This document shows positions 36,666-46,121 of a stretch of 64,000 nucleotides of DNA, piece after piece. A program made the translations under genes and the position numbers. The DNA comes from Planctomycetota bacterium (GTDB lineage: Bacteria > Planctomycetota > Planctomycetia > Isosphaerales > Isosphaeraceae): the NCBI GenBank assembly GCA_028291545.1, contig JAQGHR010000004.1, positions 62,001 to 126,000 of the forward strand. The letters are read 5' to 3'. Each line of letters begins with the position of its first letter. The first letter of the stretch is position 1. Under the pieces are notes generated by a model that saw only the letters and a list, made by a program, of their open reading frames with translations, was not told where the DNA came from and ran no database searches.

Positions 36666-39600
36666 TTAGCGTTTCATGAGCATTTCATCGAGATTCAGCA
36701 GCACGTTGCCGACGACCGTCCATGCGGCCAGTTCCGCGACGTCGGCGTCCTTGGGCGCCGGCCCGATGGGCTCGGTGGCGAGCTTCAATGCCTTGGCGCG
36801 ATCCTTCGAGAATTCCGCAAATGAGGTCTCAAACAGCGCGACGAGTCGCGACACCTCTTCCTCACTGGCCTGTCTCGCCAGGCAGAGACGGAAACCGAGC
36901 CTCGCCTTCTCGGCGGGCGATTTCCCCCCGCTGACCATACGACGAGACAAGGCCTGCGCAGACTCCACGTAAACCGGATCGTTCAGCGTGACCAGGGCCT
37001 GGAGCGGCGTGTTCGTTCGGGAGCGTCGGACCAGGCAGACCTCACGGTTCGGCGCGTCGAACGTGGTCATCGAGGGATACGGATTCGATCGTCGCCAGGT
37101 GGTATATAACCCGCGACGATAGCGATCTTCCCCCTTGCTCGTTTCCCAGTCAATCCCGCCGCCGAATGCCGCGCTCAAGCCGGAGGATGGCTGAGGAGGC
37201 TTGACGGGAGGCCCATACATCTTCGGGCTGAGCAGACCGCTCACGAACAGGGCCTGATCGCGAATCGTCTCGGCCGGCAGCCGGAAGCGCGGACCGCGGG
37301 CCACCAGGCGATTCTCGGGGTCGCGGACGCTCATCTCGGGCGTGATTGCCGAGCGCTGCCGATAGGCCGCCGACGAGACGATCAGCTTCAGGAATGCCTT
37401 GAGATCCCAGCGGTTTGCGACTATCTCGGTGGCGAGCCAGTCGAGCAATTCCGGATGGGTCGGCAATTCACCTTGCGACCCGAAGTCCTCGCTCGTCGGC
37501 ACCAGGCCGATGCCGAAAAGGGCGTCCCAGTAGCGATTGGCGATGACGCGTGGGGTCACCGGATTGTCGCCACTCACGAGCCAGCGCGCCAGCGTGAGAC
37601 GATTGGCCGGCGCGTCGCTCGGCAGCGGGGGGAACGCTGCGGGGACGCCTTCGGTCACCTCCGCGCCCAGATCCATGAAGTTGCCACGGTGCTGGATCTT
37701 CGTCTTCCTCCGGGCGGCGGAAGTGAGCTCGCGCAGGACCGGAAGGGTTGTGCTCGGCCTGAGTCCCGAAAGTTGTGTTTTCAGGGCAGCCAACCGGTCG
37801 CGCGGAACCTTGAGCTCCGGGGCAATCGATTCCAGATAGTAGCGGGTCAACTCGGCTTTCTGGGCGTCACTCCGCTTCTCGGGCGTCGTTCTCAAGATCG
37901 CCAGGATACTCGCGGGCGAACGAGCCGACTCGCCCGCCCGGTCGTCGTCCGACATCGTCAGGCGGAACCGGCCTAGCGTGTGCTTCTCCATCTTGTATAT
38001 CTGTTCAATCGTGACTTTGAGAGTCGAACCTGGCTCAATCTTCTCGACGGCCATCGCCGGTATCAGAGTGAGGCTGTGGCTCGCTCCCGTCCCGCCGCCG
38101 ATCGCCCAGCCGCGAGACGCAGTGTCCTTGCCATCGAGCACGTTCGCCGCCTCGAACCCAGTCTGGGAATAATCGGCGAGGGCGCTCTTGAACGGAATCT
38201 CGCGTTCGCCGATGGGCGAAAGCTCGACGCTCGGATTCGGCGCGATTGCCACCGTTTGCGTCCAGACCGGCTCACGCCTGGCGTTCAGGATGATCACGCG
38301 AAAATCCGAGAGCCGACCCTGCAAGTTATTATCGGTCCGGTTCCAGATCGCGATCTTATCGATGGGCTGCTCGGCCTTGAGGTCCACCTCCCACCAGGGG
38401 TCGTCACCGCCGTCGGAATGCGTGGTGGATTTTGCCGACTCATAACGGCCATCGGTATTGCCGTCGATCGCCTTCTGCGCGGGACCGTCATACGCGGTGC
38501 CGCTCTGCCTGGCCGTACCCTTCGGCGCAATATTTTCGGCCTCGTTGAACACCTGGACTTCGGCGAGCGACAGGTACTTACCCTTGCCGGGTAGCTCAAT
38601 CCGCACATATTGGCCCGACTTCCGTGAATTGGAAGGCGGCCGGATCGTGGCTTTCACGCGTGAGACGACGAAATTCCCCGCCGCGTATCCGGGGCCTTTG
38701 TTCGGCAACGAGTCGTGCGGCAGAGCTTCGAGACGGAGCGCGGTCAGACGAGGGGAGGGCAGGGGGGACTCAACCGTGTAGACGTCGGTTTTGTCGCGAG
38801 ATTCCGCGAGGATCGATTGATCGTCTTTGAGTGCAAGCTTGGCCCCCGATCGCGCCGTAAGAACGGTCGGCTTCAGCGCTGTAACGAACAGGTCGTTCGC
38901 TAACGATCGCTCCCACCGCTCCTGGGCCGCCAGCAGCTCGGGCGTCGGAGTTCGTAGCGTGGTCTCCAGTTTGGCGACCTCCGCGACCCATTCCGCTTTC
39001 TGTCGCTTCTGCTCGTCGCTGTAGAGCGGGAGGATCGGGCTCTCGTCGCCCCGATCGGCGTCTTCGGTGTTATTGAAGAACGCGTAGAGGCGAAAATATT
39101 CCTCCTGCGAAAGCGGATCATACTTATGATCGTGACATTGCGCGCACGCGATCGTCGTACCCATCCAGACCGACATCGTGGTGTTCACGCGATCGACGAC
39201 GGCGACGCTGCGGAACTCCTCGTCGTTCGTGCCGCCCTCGTTGTTCGTGAGCGTGTTGCGGTGAAACGCGGTCGCGATCAGCTGGTCATCGGTGGCGTTG
39301 GGCAGTAGGTCGCCGGCAAGTTGCTCGACGGTGAACTGGTCGAATGGCTTGTTGGCGTTGAGGGAACGGACGACGTAATCGCGGTAGGGCCAGATGGTGC
39401 GCGCGGGGTCGTCGGCATATCCGGCGGAATCGGCATAGCGGGCGAGGTCGAGCCACATCCGAGCCCAATATTCGCCATAGGCGGGCTTCGCGAGCAGGCG
39501 ATCGACGAGCTTTTCGTAGGCGTCCGGCCTGGGATCGTTGATGAATTGGTCGACCTCATCCAGGCCCGGAGGCAATCCGGTGAGATCCAGCGAGAGGCGA

Positions 39601-40166
39601 CGAATCAAGGTCGTCTTATCCGCCTCCTGCGAAGGGTTCCAGCCTTCGCGTTCCAGGCGGGCGAGGAGGAATCGGTCGATCGGATTCCTTGGCCACTTGA
39701 CGTCGCGGACGTCGGGCAACGGCGGGCGGACGGGCTTAACATAGGCCCAATGCTTCGCGTACACGGCCCCTTGCTTCACCCACTCGGTCAGGATTTCAAC
39801 CTCTTTCGGAGTGAGCTTCTTGCCGGACCTGGCAGGAGGCATGACCTCGTTCGCGTCGCCGGAAGAGATTCGACGGATCGCCTCGCTCTCGTCGGGGTTC
39901 CCACGAATCAGGGCGAAATGCCCCCCCAGATCGGCGAACGCTCCCTGTTCCGTATCCAGGCGCAAGGGCGTCTTCAAACCCTTCCGCTTGTTCGCGTCCG
40001 GCCCATGACATGCAAAGCATGCGTTGGAGAGGATGGGCCGAATGTCCCGATTGAAGTCGATCGGCCTGACCGTCTTGTCGCTTGCCGCCGAGATGCCGCC
40101 GCTGCTTGTCGCGGCCACGAGTGCAAGGAAGAGTACGGCAACCGGCCTGGCGGTCGAGTATGGCAT
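36666..40166 (-). CDS. PSD1/DUF1549/DUF1553 cytochrome-like protein with discoidin-like insert, copy 2
   Basis: An 1166-aa exported protein with a signal peptide (1-28), heme site CFACH (residues 50-54), MPPARSGKKL, DUF1549 (LTGLPPGLDEVDQF; MWLDLARYADSAGYADD), an internal CAQCHDHKYDP, and DUF1553 (RVIANRYWDALFGIGL). Compared with copy 1 it has about 140 additional residues (roughly 530-680): PPSNSRKSGQYVRIELPG and the KAIDGNTDGRYESAKSTTH block read as an F5/8 type C (discoidin) carbohydrate-binding domain. The insertion is a likely recruited sugar-binding module. Transcribed divergently from the CRTAC1-type pseudogene. Confidence 0.9.
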   Translation of the reverse strand: MPYSTARPVAVLFLALVAATSSGGISAASDKTVRPIDFNRDIRPILSNACFACHGPDANKRKGLKTPLRLDTEQGAFADLGGHFALIRGNPDESEAIRRISSGDANEVMPPARSGKKLTPKEVEILTEWVKQGAVYAKHWAYVKPVRPPLPDVRDVKWPRNPIDRFLLARLEREGWNPSQEADKTTLIRRLSLDLTGLPPGLDEVDQFINDPRPDAYEKLVDRLLAKPAYGEYWARMWLDLARYADSAGYADDPARTIWPYRDYVVRSLNANKPFDQFTVEQLAGDLLPNATDDQLIATAFHRNTLTNNEGGTNDEEFRSVAVVDRVNTTMSVWMGTTIACAQCHDHKYDPLSQEEYFRLYAFFNNTEDADRGDESPILPLYSDEQKRQKAEWVAEVAKLETTLRTPTPELLAAQERWERSLANDLFVTALKPTVLTARSGAKLALKDDQSILAESRDKTDVYTVESPLPSPRLTALRLEALPHDSLPNKGPGYAAGNFVVSRVKATIRPPSNSRKSGQYVRIELPGKGKYLSLAEVQVFNEAENIAPKGTARQSGTAYDGPAQKAIDGNTDGRYESAKSTTHSDGGDDPWWEVDLKAEQPIDKIAIWNRTDNNLQGRLSDFRVIILNARREPVWTQTVAIAPNPSVELSPIGEREIPFKSALADYSQTGFEAANVLDGKDTASRGWAIGGGTGASHSLTLIPAMAVEKIEPGSTLKVTIEQIYKMEKHTLGRFRLTMSDDDRAGESARSPASILAILRTTPEKRSDAQKAELTRYYLESIAPELKVPRDRLAALKTQLSGLRPSTTLPVLRELTSAARRKTKIQHRGNFMDLGAEVTEGVPAAFPPLPSDAPANRLTLARWLVSGDNPVTPRVIANRYWDALFGIGLVPTSEDFGSQGELPTHPELLDWLATEIVANRWDLKAFLKLIVSSAAYRQRSAITPEMSVRDPENRLVARGPRFRLPAETIRDQALFVSGLLSPKMYGPPVKPPQPSSGLSAAFGGGIDWETSKGEDRYRRGLYTTWRRSNPYPSMTTFDAPNREVCLVRRSRTNTPLQALVTLNDPVYVESAQALSRRMVSGGKSPAEKARLGFRLCLARQASEEEVSRLVALFETSFAEFSKDRAKALKLATEPIGPAPKDADVAELAAWTVVGNVLLNLDEMLMKR

Positions 40167-40893
40167 AGCGGGGACCGTCGATTCTGGAGGAACACGCGGT
40201 ATGACGCGATGGCGGGATCAAACAGAAGTATAACAGATCCCCGAGGCGGATTTCACGAGAAGAATTCTCTCGACCTTGGCGGAATCCTTCGCAATCGACC
40301 TTCCCGACTGTCCTGCTCGCCGTGCCGAATCCACAGGCACCCCTCCACGGTGAACCCTCGGCCGCAAGTCATTGTAATTAAGTAGTTTTCATCACGACCG
40401 GTAGTGTCGCGCAAGCGATCTCGCCACCGAGTCAGGAGGCGGGGCCTTCTGTAGGTCCCAACGGCATGCACCACCCGGTTGCCCCATTGCACCCATTTTC
40501 CGCATCATTCACGAAGACCTGTCCACTTGAAAAAACTGTCTTTTTCGATGCGAGGCATGTCTGACATGCCCTGGTTTTGCATAGATGTCGTTTGCGTGCT
40601 TTCGGCTCCAGCCGCACGAATTGCCCGGCCAAGGTCTCCCACTTGACGCCTATGCCTTAGGGTGCCCGTGAAATGCAGTCGTGGCATGTGTGGGTATTTT
40701 AGCACGTTGAACGGCGATCCTCGGGGCGCGAGACCGAGCCGTGGCGTTCTCCGCTCGTCGTGCCGGGCCTGCCAGCATGTTCCCCCCGAGGACTCCAGAA
40801 TTCAGCGGTCGACGGGACAAGTTCGAACCCCATCGAGTCACAAAGCTACGATAGGGTTCGGCCCGCTTTGCTCGGATTTCATCAGAGAACTAA
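40167..40893. other. Divergent intergenic region with operator-like palindrome
   Basis: 727 bp without a supported gene. Short frames on both strands do not resemble known families and have no ribosome sites. It contains a perfect palindrome (40554-40570) and must carry the promoter of the PSD1 operon to the left; the right-hand gene is broken. Possible traces of a lost gene cannot be excluded. Confidence 0.55.
40554..40570. promoter_or_regulatory. 17-bp perfect palindrome, operator-like
   Basis: GGCATGTC (40554-40561), one central T, then GACATGCC (40563-40570). The size and symmetry suit a dimeric repressor site. It lies about 390 bp from the PSD1 start and 324 bp from the CRTAC1 start. 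No regulator gene is adjacent, so its role is unassigned. Confidence 0.35.
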
Positions 40894-43286
40894 ATGCGCA
40901 TCGCCATCAAGTTTTGCGTGGCGGCGACCCTGTGTATTTCCGTTGCCGTCGCCTTCGCCGTCGTGGTGGGATTTTTCATCTAGGCTCCCCGGCGAGTCGG
41001 TCGGTCGTCGCGTCAAAGACGCGGCTCGTCCGCCGTCGAAGCGGGGGTCATGCCCGAGGTGACCATGGGCTCGTCACAGCCGGCCAGACCTCAAGGGATC
41101 TTCATCGATCGGAATGCCCTGGAAGACGGTGGTCTCGCCTTCGCCCAGCTCTACACCGGACCGATCCGCGATTCCCGCTCATTACATGAGCTACGTGACG
41201 CCGTCAGGGCACGTGGACGCCTGGGGTTGGCCGTCATGGGGGCGGAGTTCGACGAGCTTTATCTCGGCCCACACTCCTCAACGGAACGGATCGTCTATGG
41301 TGCCAAACTCCTCAAGAACGTGGGCCTACTGTCCATGTACGAGAACCGCTTTGACGAGGCGGCCGCCAGGTTCGACCAAGCCCTAGAAATCGGGAAGCGC
41401 GACGTCATTCCCTGGAAGGACCGCGCCGAGCTTCTGGCAATCCGGGGTGTGATCGCATTGCGGCATGGGAGGTCAGCAATTGCATCGCCTGCGTTGGTCC
41501 ATCGAGTTGCATCTTTCCGATCGCACCCGAAGCTGCTCACACCCAGCAGGCCGGCTCGCGCGCGGCGATCGAGCACTTCACGGCCTACCTGGAGGAGTTG
41601 CCCGGCGACCTGCGTATCCGCTGGCTCCTGAACATCGCGTACATGACGGTGGGCGAATATCCCGAGAAGGTGCCGGCCAAGTACCTCGTGCCCATCGAGG
41701 GCTTTCAGTCGAAGATCAAGGCGGGACGCTTCGCTAATGTTGCGACCACAGCGGGCCTGACCGTTCGCGGCCCGAACTCGGCGGGCGGGAGTATCTTCGA
41801 CGATTTCACGGGTGATGGGCTTCCCGACCTGCTCTCGACCTCGCTCGATGCCGATCGCGGAGCGAGCCTGTTTGTCAACCGGGGCGGCGGCAAGTTCAGC
41901 GACCAATCCAACCAGCCCGGTCTCGTCGATCAGATCTACACTCTCAACCTTGCTCGTGCCGATTTCGACAACGACGGGGATCTCGACGTGGTCCTCCTGC
42001 GAGGTGCCTGGGACAGGCCCATGCGGCTCTCGCTGCTCCGAAATCAAGGTGACGGCAAGTTTGATGACGTGACCCTGACCAGCGGTCTTGCCGGGCCGAT
42101 CTCCAGCGAGGCGGCTGCCTGGGGAGATTACGACAACGACGGCCTGGTGGACCTCTTCGTTTGCGGCGAGTACTTCCCCCCCGATGGAGCCGGCGATGGG
42201 TTCCGGCCCGATCCTCGCAATCGGTGCCGCCGCTATCGCAACCGGGGGGATGGGACCTTCGTTGACGTGGCGGCGGATGCCGGAGTCGAGAATCTCCACA
42301 GCGCGAAGGGGGCGGCCTGGGGCGATTACGACGAAGACGGTCGTCTTGATCTCTTCGTCTCGAACATGGACGGGCCTTGCCGGCTCTACCACAACGAAGG
42401 GCGCGGAAAATTTCGTGACGTTGCCGCCTCCCTGGACGTGACGGCGGATTCGGGATTCGCCTGCTGGTTCTGGGACTACGACAATGACGGTCGCCTCGAC
42501 CTCTTCGTGAGCAGCAAGGCCGTCTCCCTGGCGGAGGAGGTGGCCTTTGCCCTCAAAATGCCCGTCGAGACTCCGATCCACCCGCGGCTGTACCGAAATG
42601 TGGGAGCCAAGGGCTTCCGTGACGTGACCGCAGAAGTGGGCCTGGACCGTCCGACATCGCCGATGGGATGCAACCTGGGCGATGTTGACAATGACGGATT
42701 TCTCGATATCTACATCGGCACCGGCGGCATGGCATTTTCCCATCTGGTCCCGAACTTGATGTTCGAGAACATGGAGGGGAGGCGATTTGAGGACGTGACG
42801 ATGTCGTCCGGCACCGGCCATCTCCAGAAGGGCCACGGAATCACTTTCGCCGACTATGATGATGACGGCGATCTCGATCTATTCGTTGAGGCGGGCGGAG
42901 CGGTGCCCGGAGACGGCGCCTACAATATCCTGTTTCGTAATCCGGGGAACGGTCGCCACTGGCTCAAAATCAATCTGGTCGGGACCCGGACAAATCGCTC
43001 GGCGCTGGGGGCGAAGATCCGGGCGGACGTGATCGGGGCCGATGGAAGCAAGCGCTCGATCTACCGAACCGTCGGCAACAATTCGAGTTTTGGCGGCAAT
43101 AGCCTGGTGGAGTTGCTCGGCTTGAGAGACTCGACGACGGTCGCGGAGCTCGAGGTGTCGTGGCCGACGAGCAAGACAAAGCAGATTTTCCATGACGTGG
43201 CCGGTGACCGGACGATCGAGATCGTCGAAGGGGCGGAAGGGGTCAAGGCGGTTACGCACTCGCCGGTCCCATCGATCAGACCGTGA
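40894..43286 (+). pseudogene. Disrupted CRTAC1-type (TPR/FG-GAP/ASPIC-UnbV) protein gene
   Basis: A broken gene of a planctomycete-typical family. The N-terminus from ATG 40894 is a membrane anchor of 29 codons, then an in-frame TAG (40981-40983). The same frame resumes from about 41050 with a helical TPR-like region and runs to codons near 41470, where the family-conserved block continues one frame earlier: EVSNCIACVGPSSCIFPI is read only if one G is added near 41467-41471 (GGGA). The remaining frame, up to the stop at 43286, holds at least six calcium-loop FG-GAP repeats of the DYDNDGDLDLF type and a C-terminal ASPIC/UnbV domain (ending SWPTSKTKQIFHDV). The G-run frameshift could be a sequencing error; the TAG is harder to explain so. 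An in-frame ATG at 41050 could alternatively start a shorter product. Confidence 0.78.
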
Positions 43287-43373
43287 TGGTTCTCCATTTG
43301 GGAAAGTCGCTGATCAAGAGAGACTGCTCGTTGGCATCGGATGCTGAATTTCATACATTAAATAATAAGAATA

Positions 43374-44204
43374 GGTGATTAGGGATTTTCTAGGGCAGCC
43401 GGTAGGCTGCTCTCATGGACCTCAACGCCTACGAACGACACCTCGTCGGCCTGCTGTGCTGGACTTGCCACGCCGCCACCGGGCCTTGCAACGCCCGCCA
43501 GCGGCAGTGCCCACGTTGCCGGAAGAAGTGGAGCTATGACCGTAGGCGGACGCAGTGGGAAATCCTCAAGGCGTTCTGCCTCAACGCAACCGCACACCAC
43601 GCCGCCCGCTGCGCACGCTGCGACTACCGCACCGCCTACCGGGCCTACATGCACCTCCGCCTGACCCTGGGCGAGATGACCGCCGAGGAGAAGAGGCCAC
43701 TGCTCGGAGAGTTGGAGCTGGACGAGTCGTACTTCGGAGGCAAGCGGAAGGGCAAGCGGGGCCGGGGTGCGGCCGGGAAAGTGGCCGTATTCGGCATCCT
43801 GGAGCGGGACGGCAAGGTCTACACCGTGGCCGTGCCGAACTGCAAGAAGGAGACCCTGATGGCGAGGATCACCGCCGCCACGGTCAAGGGGAGCGTCTTT
43901 TACACCGACGAGTTCGTCAGCTACAACGACCTGTCCCGCTACGGCAAGCATGTGCCGATCGACCACCGGCACGAGTTCGCCGACGGCGAGGCGCACATCA
44001 ATGGCATCGAGGGTTTCTGGAGCTACGCCAAGCGGCTGCACCGGCTCTGCCACGGGGTGGACCGGGACAACTTCCCGGTGTACCTGGCCGAGTACGAGTT
44101 CCGGTACAATCACAGGGACGATCACTTGCTCACCATCCTGTTCGACCGACTCTACAGGCCGCTCATCGAGAAAGGGCGGCTGCCCTAGAAAATCCCTAAT
44201 CACC
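43374..44204 (+). mobile_element. Complete IS1595-family insertion sequence
   Basis: An 831-bp element bounded by 28-bp perfect inverted repeats (starting GGTGATTAGGGATTTTC at 43374 and, reversed, at 44204). A perfect 8-bp target duplication, TAAGAATA, is present at 43366-43373 and 44205-44212. Eight-bp duplications are usual for this family. The element has a single transposase gene. Intact ends and identical duplication suggest a recent insertion. It sits in an AT-rich spacer between two broken genes but does not itself interrupt either. Confidence 0.95.
43415..44188 (+). CDS. IS1595-family (ISXO2-like) transposase
   Basis: A 257-aa transposase. The N-terminal third has a Cys-rich zinc-binding part (CWTC, CPRC, CARC) typical of the ISXO2 group, followed by the DDE-type core: DESYFGGKRKGKRGRG holds the first Asp, TDEFVSYND the second, and HINGIEGFWSYAKRLH the region of the third conserved Asn/Glu. 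Length and motifs are complete with no frameshift. The start ATG is 41 bp inside the left repeat and the stop lies within the right one, so the right repeat encodes its last codons. It looks functional. Confidence 0.93.
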   Translation: MDLNAYERHLVGLLCWTCHAATGPCNARQRQCPRCRKKWSYDRRRTQWEILKAFCLNATAHHAARCARCDYRTAYRAYMHLRLTLGEMTAEEKRPLLGELELDESYFGGKRKGKRGRGAAGKVAVFGILERDGKVYTVAVPNCKKETLMARITAATVKGSVFYTDEFVSYNDLSRYGKHVPIDHRHEFADGEAHINGIEGFWSYAKRLHRLCHGVDRDNFPVYLAEYEFRYNHRDDHLLTILFDRLYRPLIEKGRLP

Positions 44205-44306
44205 TAAGAATAACATAGATTGAGCGCAAGACTCCAATACTCGGCTCCCGGTTCGCGTGACCGCATCGCCGGGGCTTCTTGCGGGATTGATGGGAGGTCA
44301 AGCTCG

Positions 44307-45904
44307 ATGATCCAATCACCGCGCGGTCGCGTCTGGCTCGCGACGGTGCTGGGCGCCCTGATCGGCGTGTCGGGCTACGCGGCCGCACGCCGCTGGCGTT
44401 CCCCGGACCCGGTGCCCCGGCTCGGCCCAGTATCGTCCACCATCTTAACGGGTGTCTATATTTTGTGTAGTTTGGGGCCTTCCGCGAGTTACGTCGTCGA
44501 AACGACCGATGGGTTGGTCCTGGTCGACACGGGCCTCGATCAGGCCGCCACGCAACTCAAGGTGGAGATGAGCCGGCTGGGTCTGGATTGGAAAGCCGTG
44601 CGCGCGGTCTTGTTGACGCATGCCCACGGCGATCATTCCGGCGGGGCCGAATATCTGCATTCGGCGGCTGGCGCAAAGGTCTATGCCGGCCGGGGCGACG
44701 CGGCCGTACTGAAGTCGGGAGGGCCGCGAGAGGCGTTTTTCAGCACGTTTTACATGCCGGATCAGGAGCCTCACCCGACCCGCGTGGATGTCGAACTCGT
44801 GGGCGGTGAGTCGATCTCCTTCGGTGACGTTCGATTCCAGGCGCTAGCCATGCCGGGCCATACGCCTGGGAGCATTTGCTACCTGATGGAGAAGTCGAGC
44901 CAGCGAGTGCTGTTCGGCGGCGACGTCATCACCATGCTCGCCGGGGACGGTAGCTCGCATCCCCGGGGGCTGAAGCCGCTCGGCACGTACTCGGCCTTCC
45001 TCCCGCCGCGTTATCGAGGCGATGCCAAGACCTATCTCGCTTCACTTCGTAAATTGAGCGCGATGCCGGTTCCGGACCTCGTCCTCCCCGGTCATCCGCT
45101 CTCGGACCCCACTCCCCAGAGCCCACGTCTGACCGAACAGCAATGGCAGGCGATGCTCGGAGGGGGAATTCGCGAGATGGAGACGCTGCTGGCACGATAT
45201 CAGGCGGATGGAGCCAATTTCCTCGACGGGCACCCTGGACGCCTCCTCGCCGATCTCTACTATCTCGGCGATTTTGAAGGGTTAGCCATCTACGCGTTCT
45301 TCGTCGGCGGGAAGCTCTTTCTCGTCGATGCACCGGGCGGAGCCGGGCTGCTGGATTATGTGAAGGCACGGCTCCAGGAACTCGGCTTGCCCCCGGCCGA
45401 TCCGACCGCCGTGTTGCTCACCTCGTGAAACGCGAATGACGTCGCCGGCCTCAAGCATCTGGTGGAAACGTGCCACGCCAAGGTGGTCACCCCCCCCCGG
45501 GTGTGTCCGCGATCCAGGCGATCTGTCCTACCGGCACCACGGTCGTCCCCACGACGGACCTCCCGAACCAGAATTGGTTCCGGGCCATGACGCTCCAGCT
45601 TGCCGGACGCGGATCGAATCCCGTCGCCTACCTGATCCCGCTGGCCGGGAAGAACGTCCTGTTCTCCGGGAGAATCCCCATCCTTTTCGATCACTACTCC
45701 GTCGAAGGCCTGTCGGTGACCCGGGAGAACGCGATTGAATATCTGCTCTCGATCAACCAGCTTGAGGCGTTGAAACCCGACCTCTGGCTGCCCGCGGTCA
45801 CTTCCGAAGATCAGAACAGTAATTTATATGATTATCAATGGAAATATATCATCACGGACAATTATCGCGTGGGCCGCTCGATCCTCGAACAACAGCACCG
45901 ATGA
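44307..45904 (+). pseudogene. Disrupted metallo-beta-lactamase-fold hydrolase gene
   Basis: A membrane-anchored MBL-fold protein (N-terminal TM at about 11-30). The first part, 44307-45428 (373 codons), has the zinc motif THAHGDHSGG, the GHTPGS His, the GGDVI Asp and a GHPLS His. It then meets an in-frame TGA (45426-45428) where homologues commonly have Cys (LLTSC). The same frame continues with conserved-looking AND VAGLKHLVETCHAKVV sequence to a run of nine C (45490-45498), after which the family C-terminus (CPTGTTVVPTTDLPNQNWF to LYDYQWKYIITDN) is in another frame, consistent with loss of one C. The ATG at 44307 follows GGGAGG. The C-run indel might be a sequencing error; the TGA argues for real decay. 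The 5' half could still give a shortened hydrolase. Confidence 0.75.
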
Positions 45905-46121
45905 GCCTCACGGGACATGATCACAGACGCAACCGGCCTCAGGCGTCTTCACGCGAACGTTTGGAGACCCGGACGAACTCCGAGCGTGAATCCCGCCCCG
46001 TTGAGCCCTTCGGTTGCTACCGGGACCTCGATTCAGAGGGATCGCCGGGGACGCCGATGAAGTCAGCCCCTTCACCGCGTCCTCTCCGGCCGCTCGCCCG
46101 GGTCTGTGGGAAACTCAGGGA

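Noticed and set aside
40815..40860. A T-loop-like GTTCGAACCCC that suggested a tRNA
   Set aside because: The bases before and after do not form a T-stem, and no acceptor or anticodon arms could be drawn around it.
41050..41631. A separate 193-aa gene before the FG-GAP part
   Set aside because: The frame contains the conserved N-terminal half of a CRTAC1-type protein and continues in the next frame; it is one disrupted gene, not two.
43379..44203. A 274-codon minus-strand frame exactly spanning the IS1595 element
   Set aside because: Its end points arise from the inverted repeats; the plus strand encodes a recognisable transposase, and the minus frame has no family resemblance.
45426..45428. 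Selenocysteine at the TGA codon
   Set aside because: A second lesion follows 62 bp later in the C-run, and I could not find a convincing SECIS-like stem right after the codon, so decay is the simpler explanation.
45470..45904. A separate 144-aa gene after the MBL-fold protein
   Set aside because: Its sequence is the C-terminus expected of the preceding MBL-family gene; the first codons (MPRQGGHPP) are out-of-frame reading of the C-run area.
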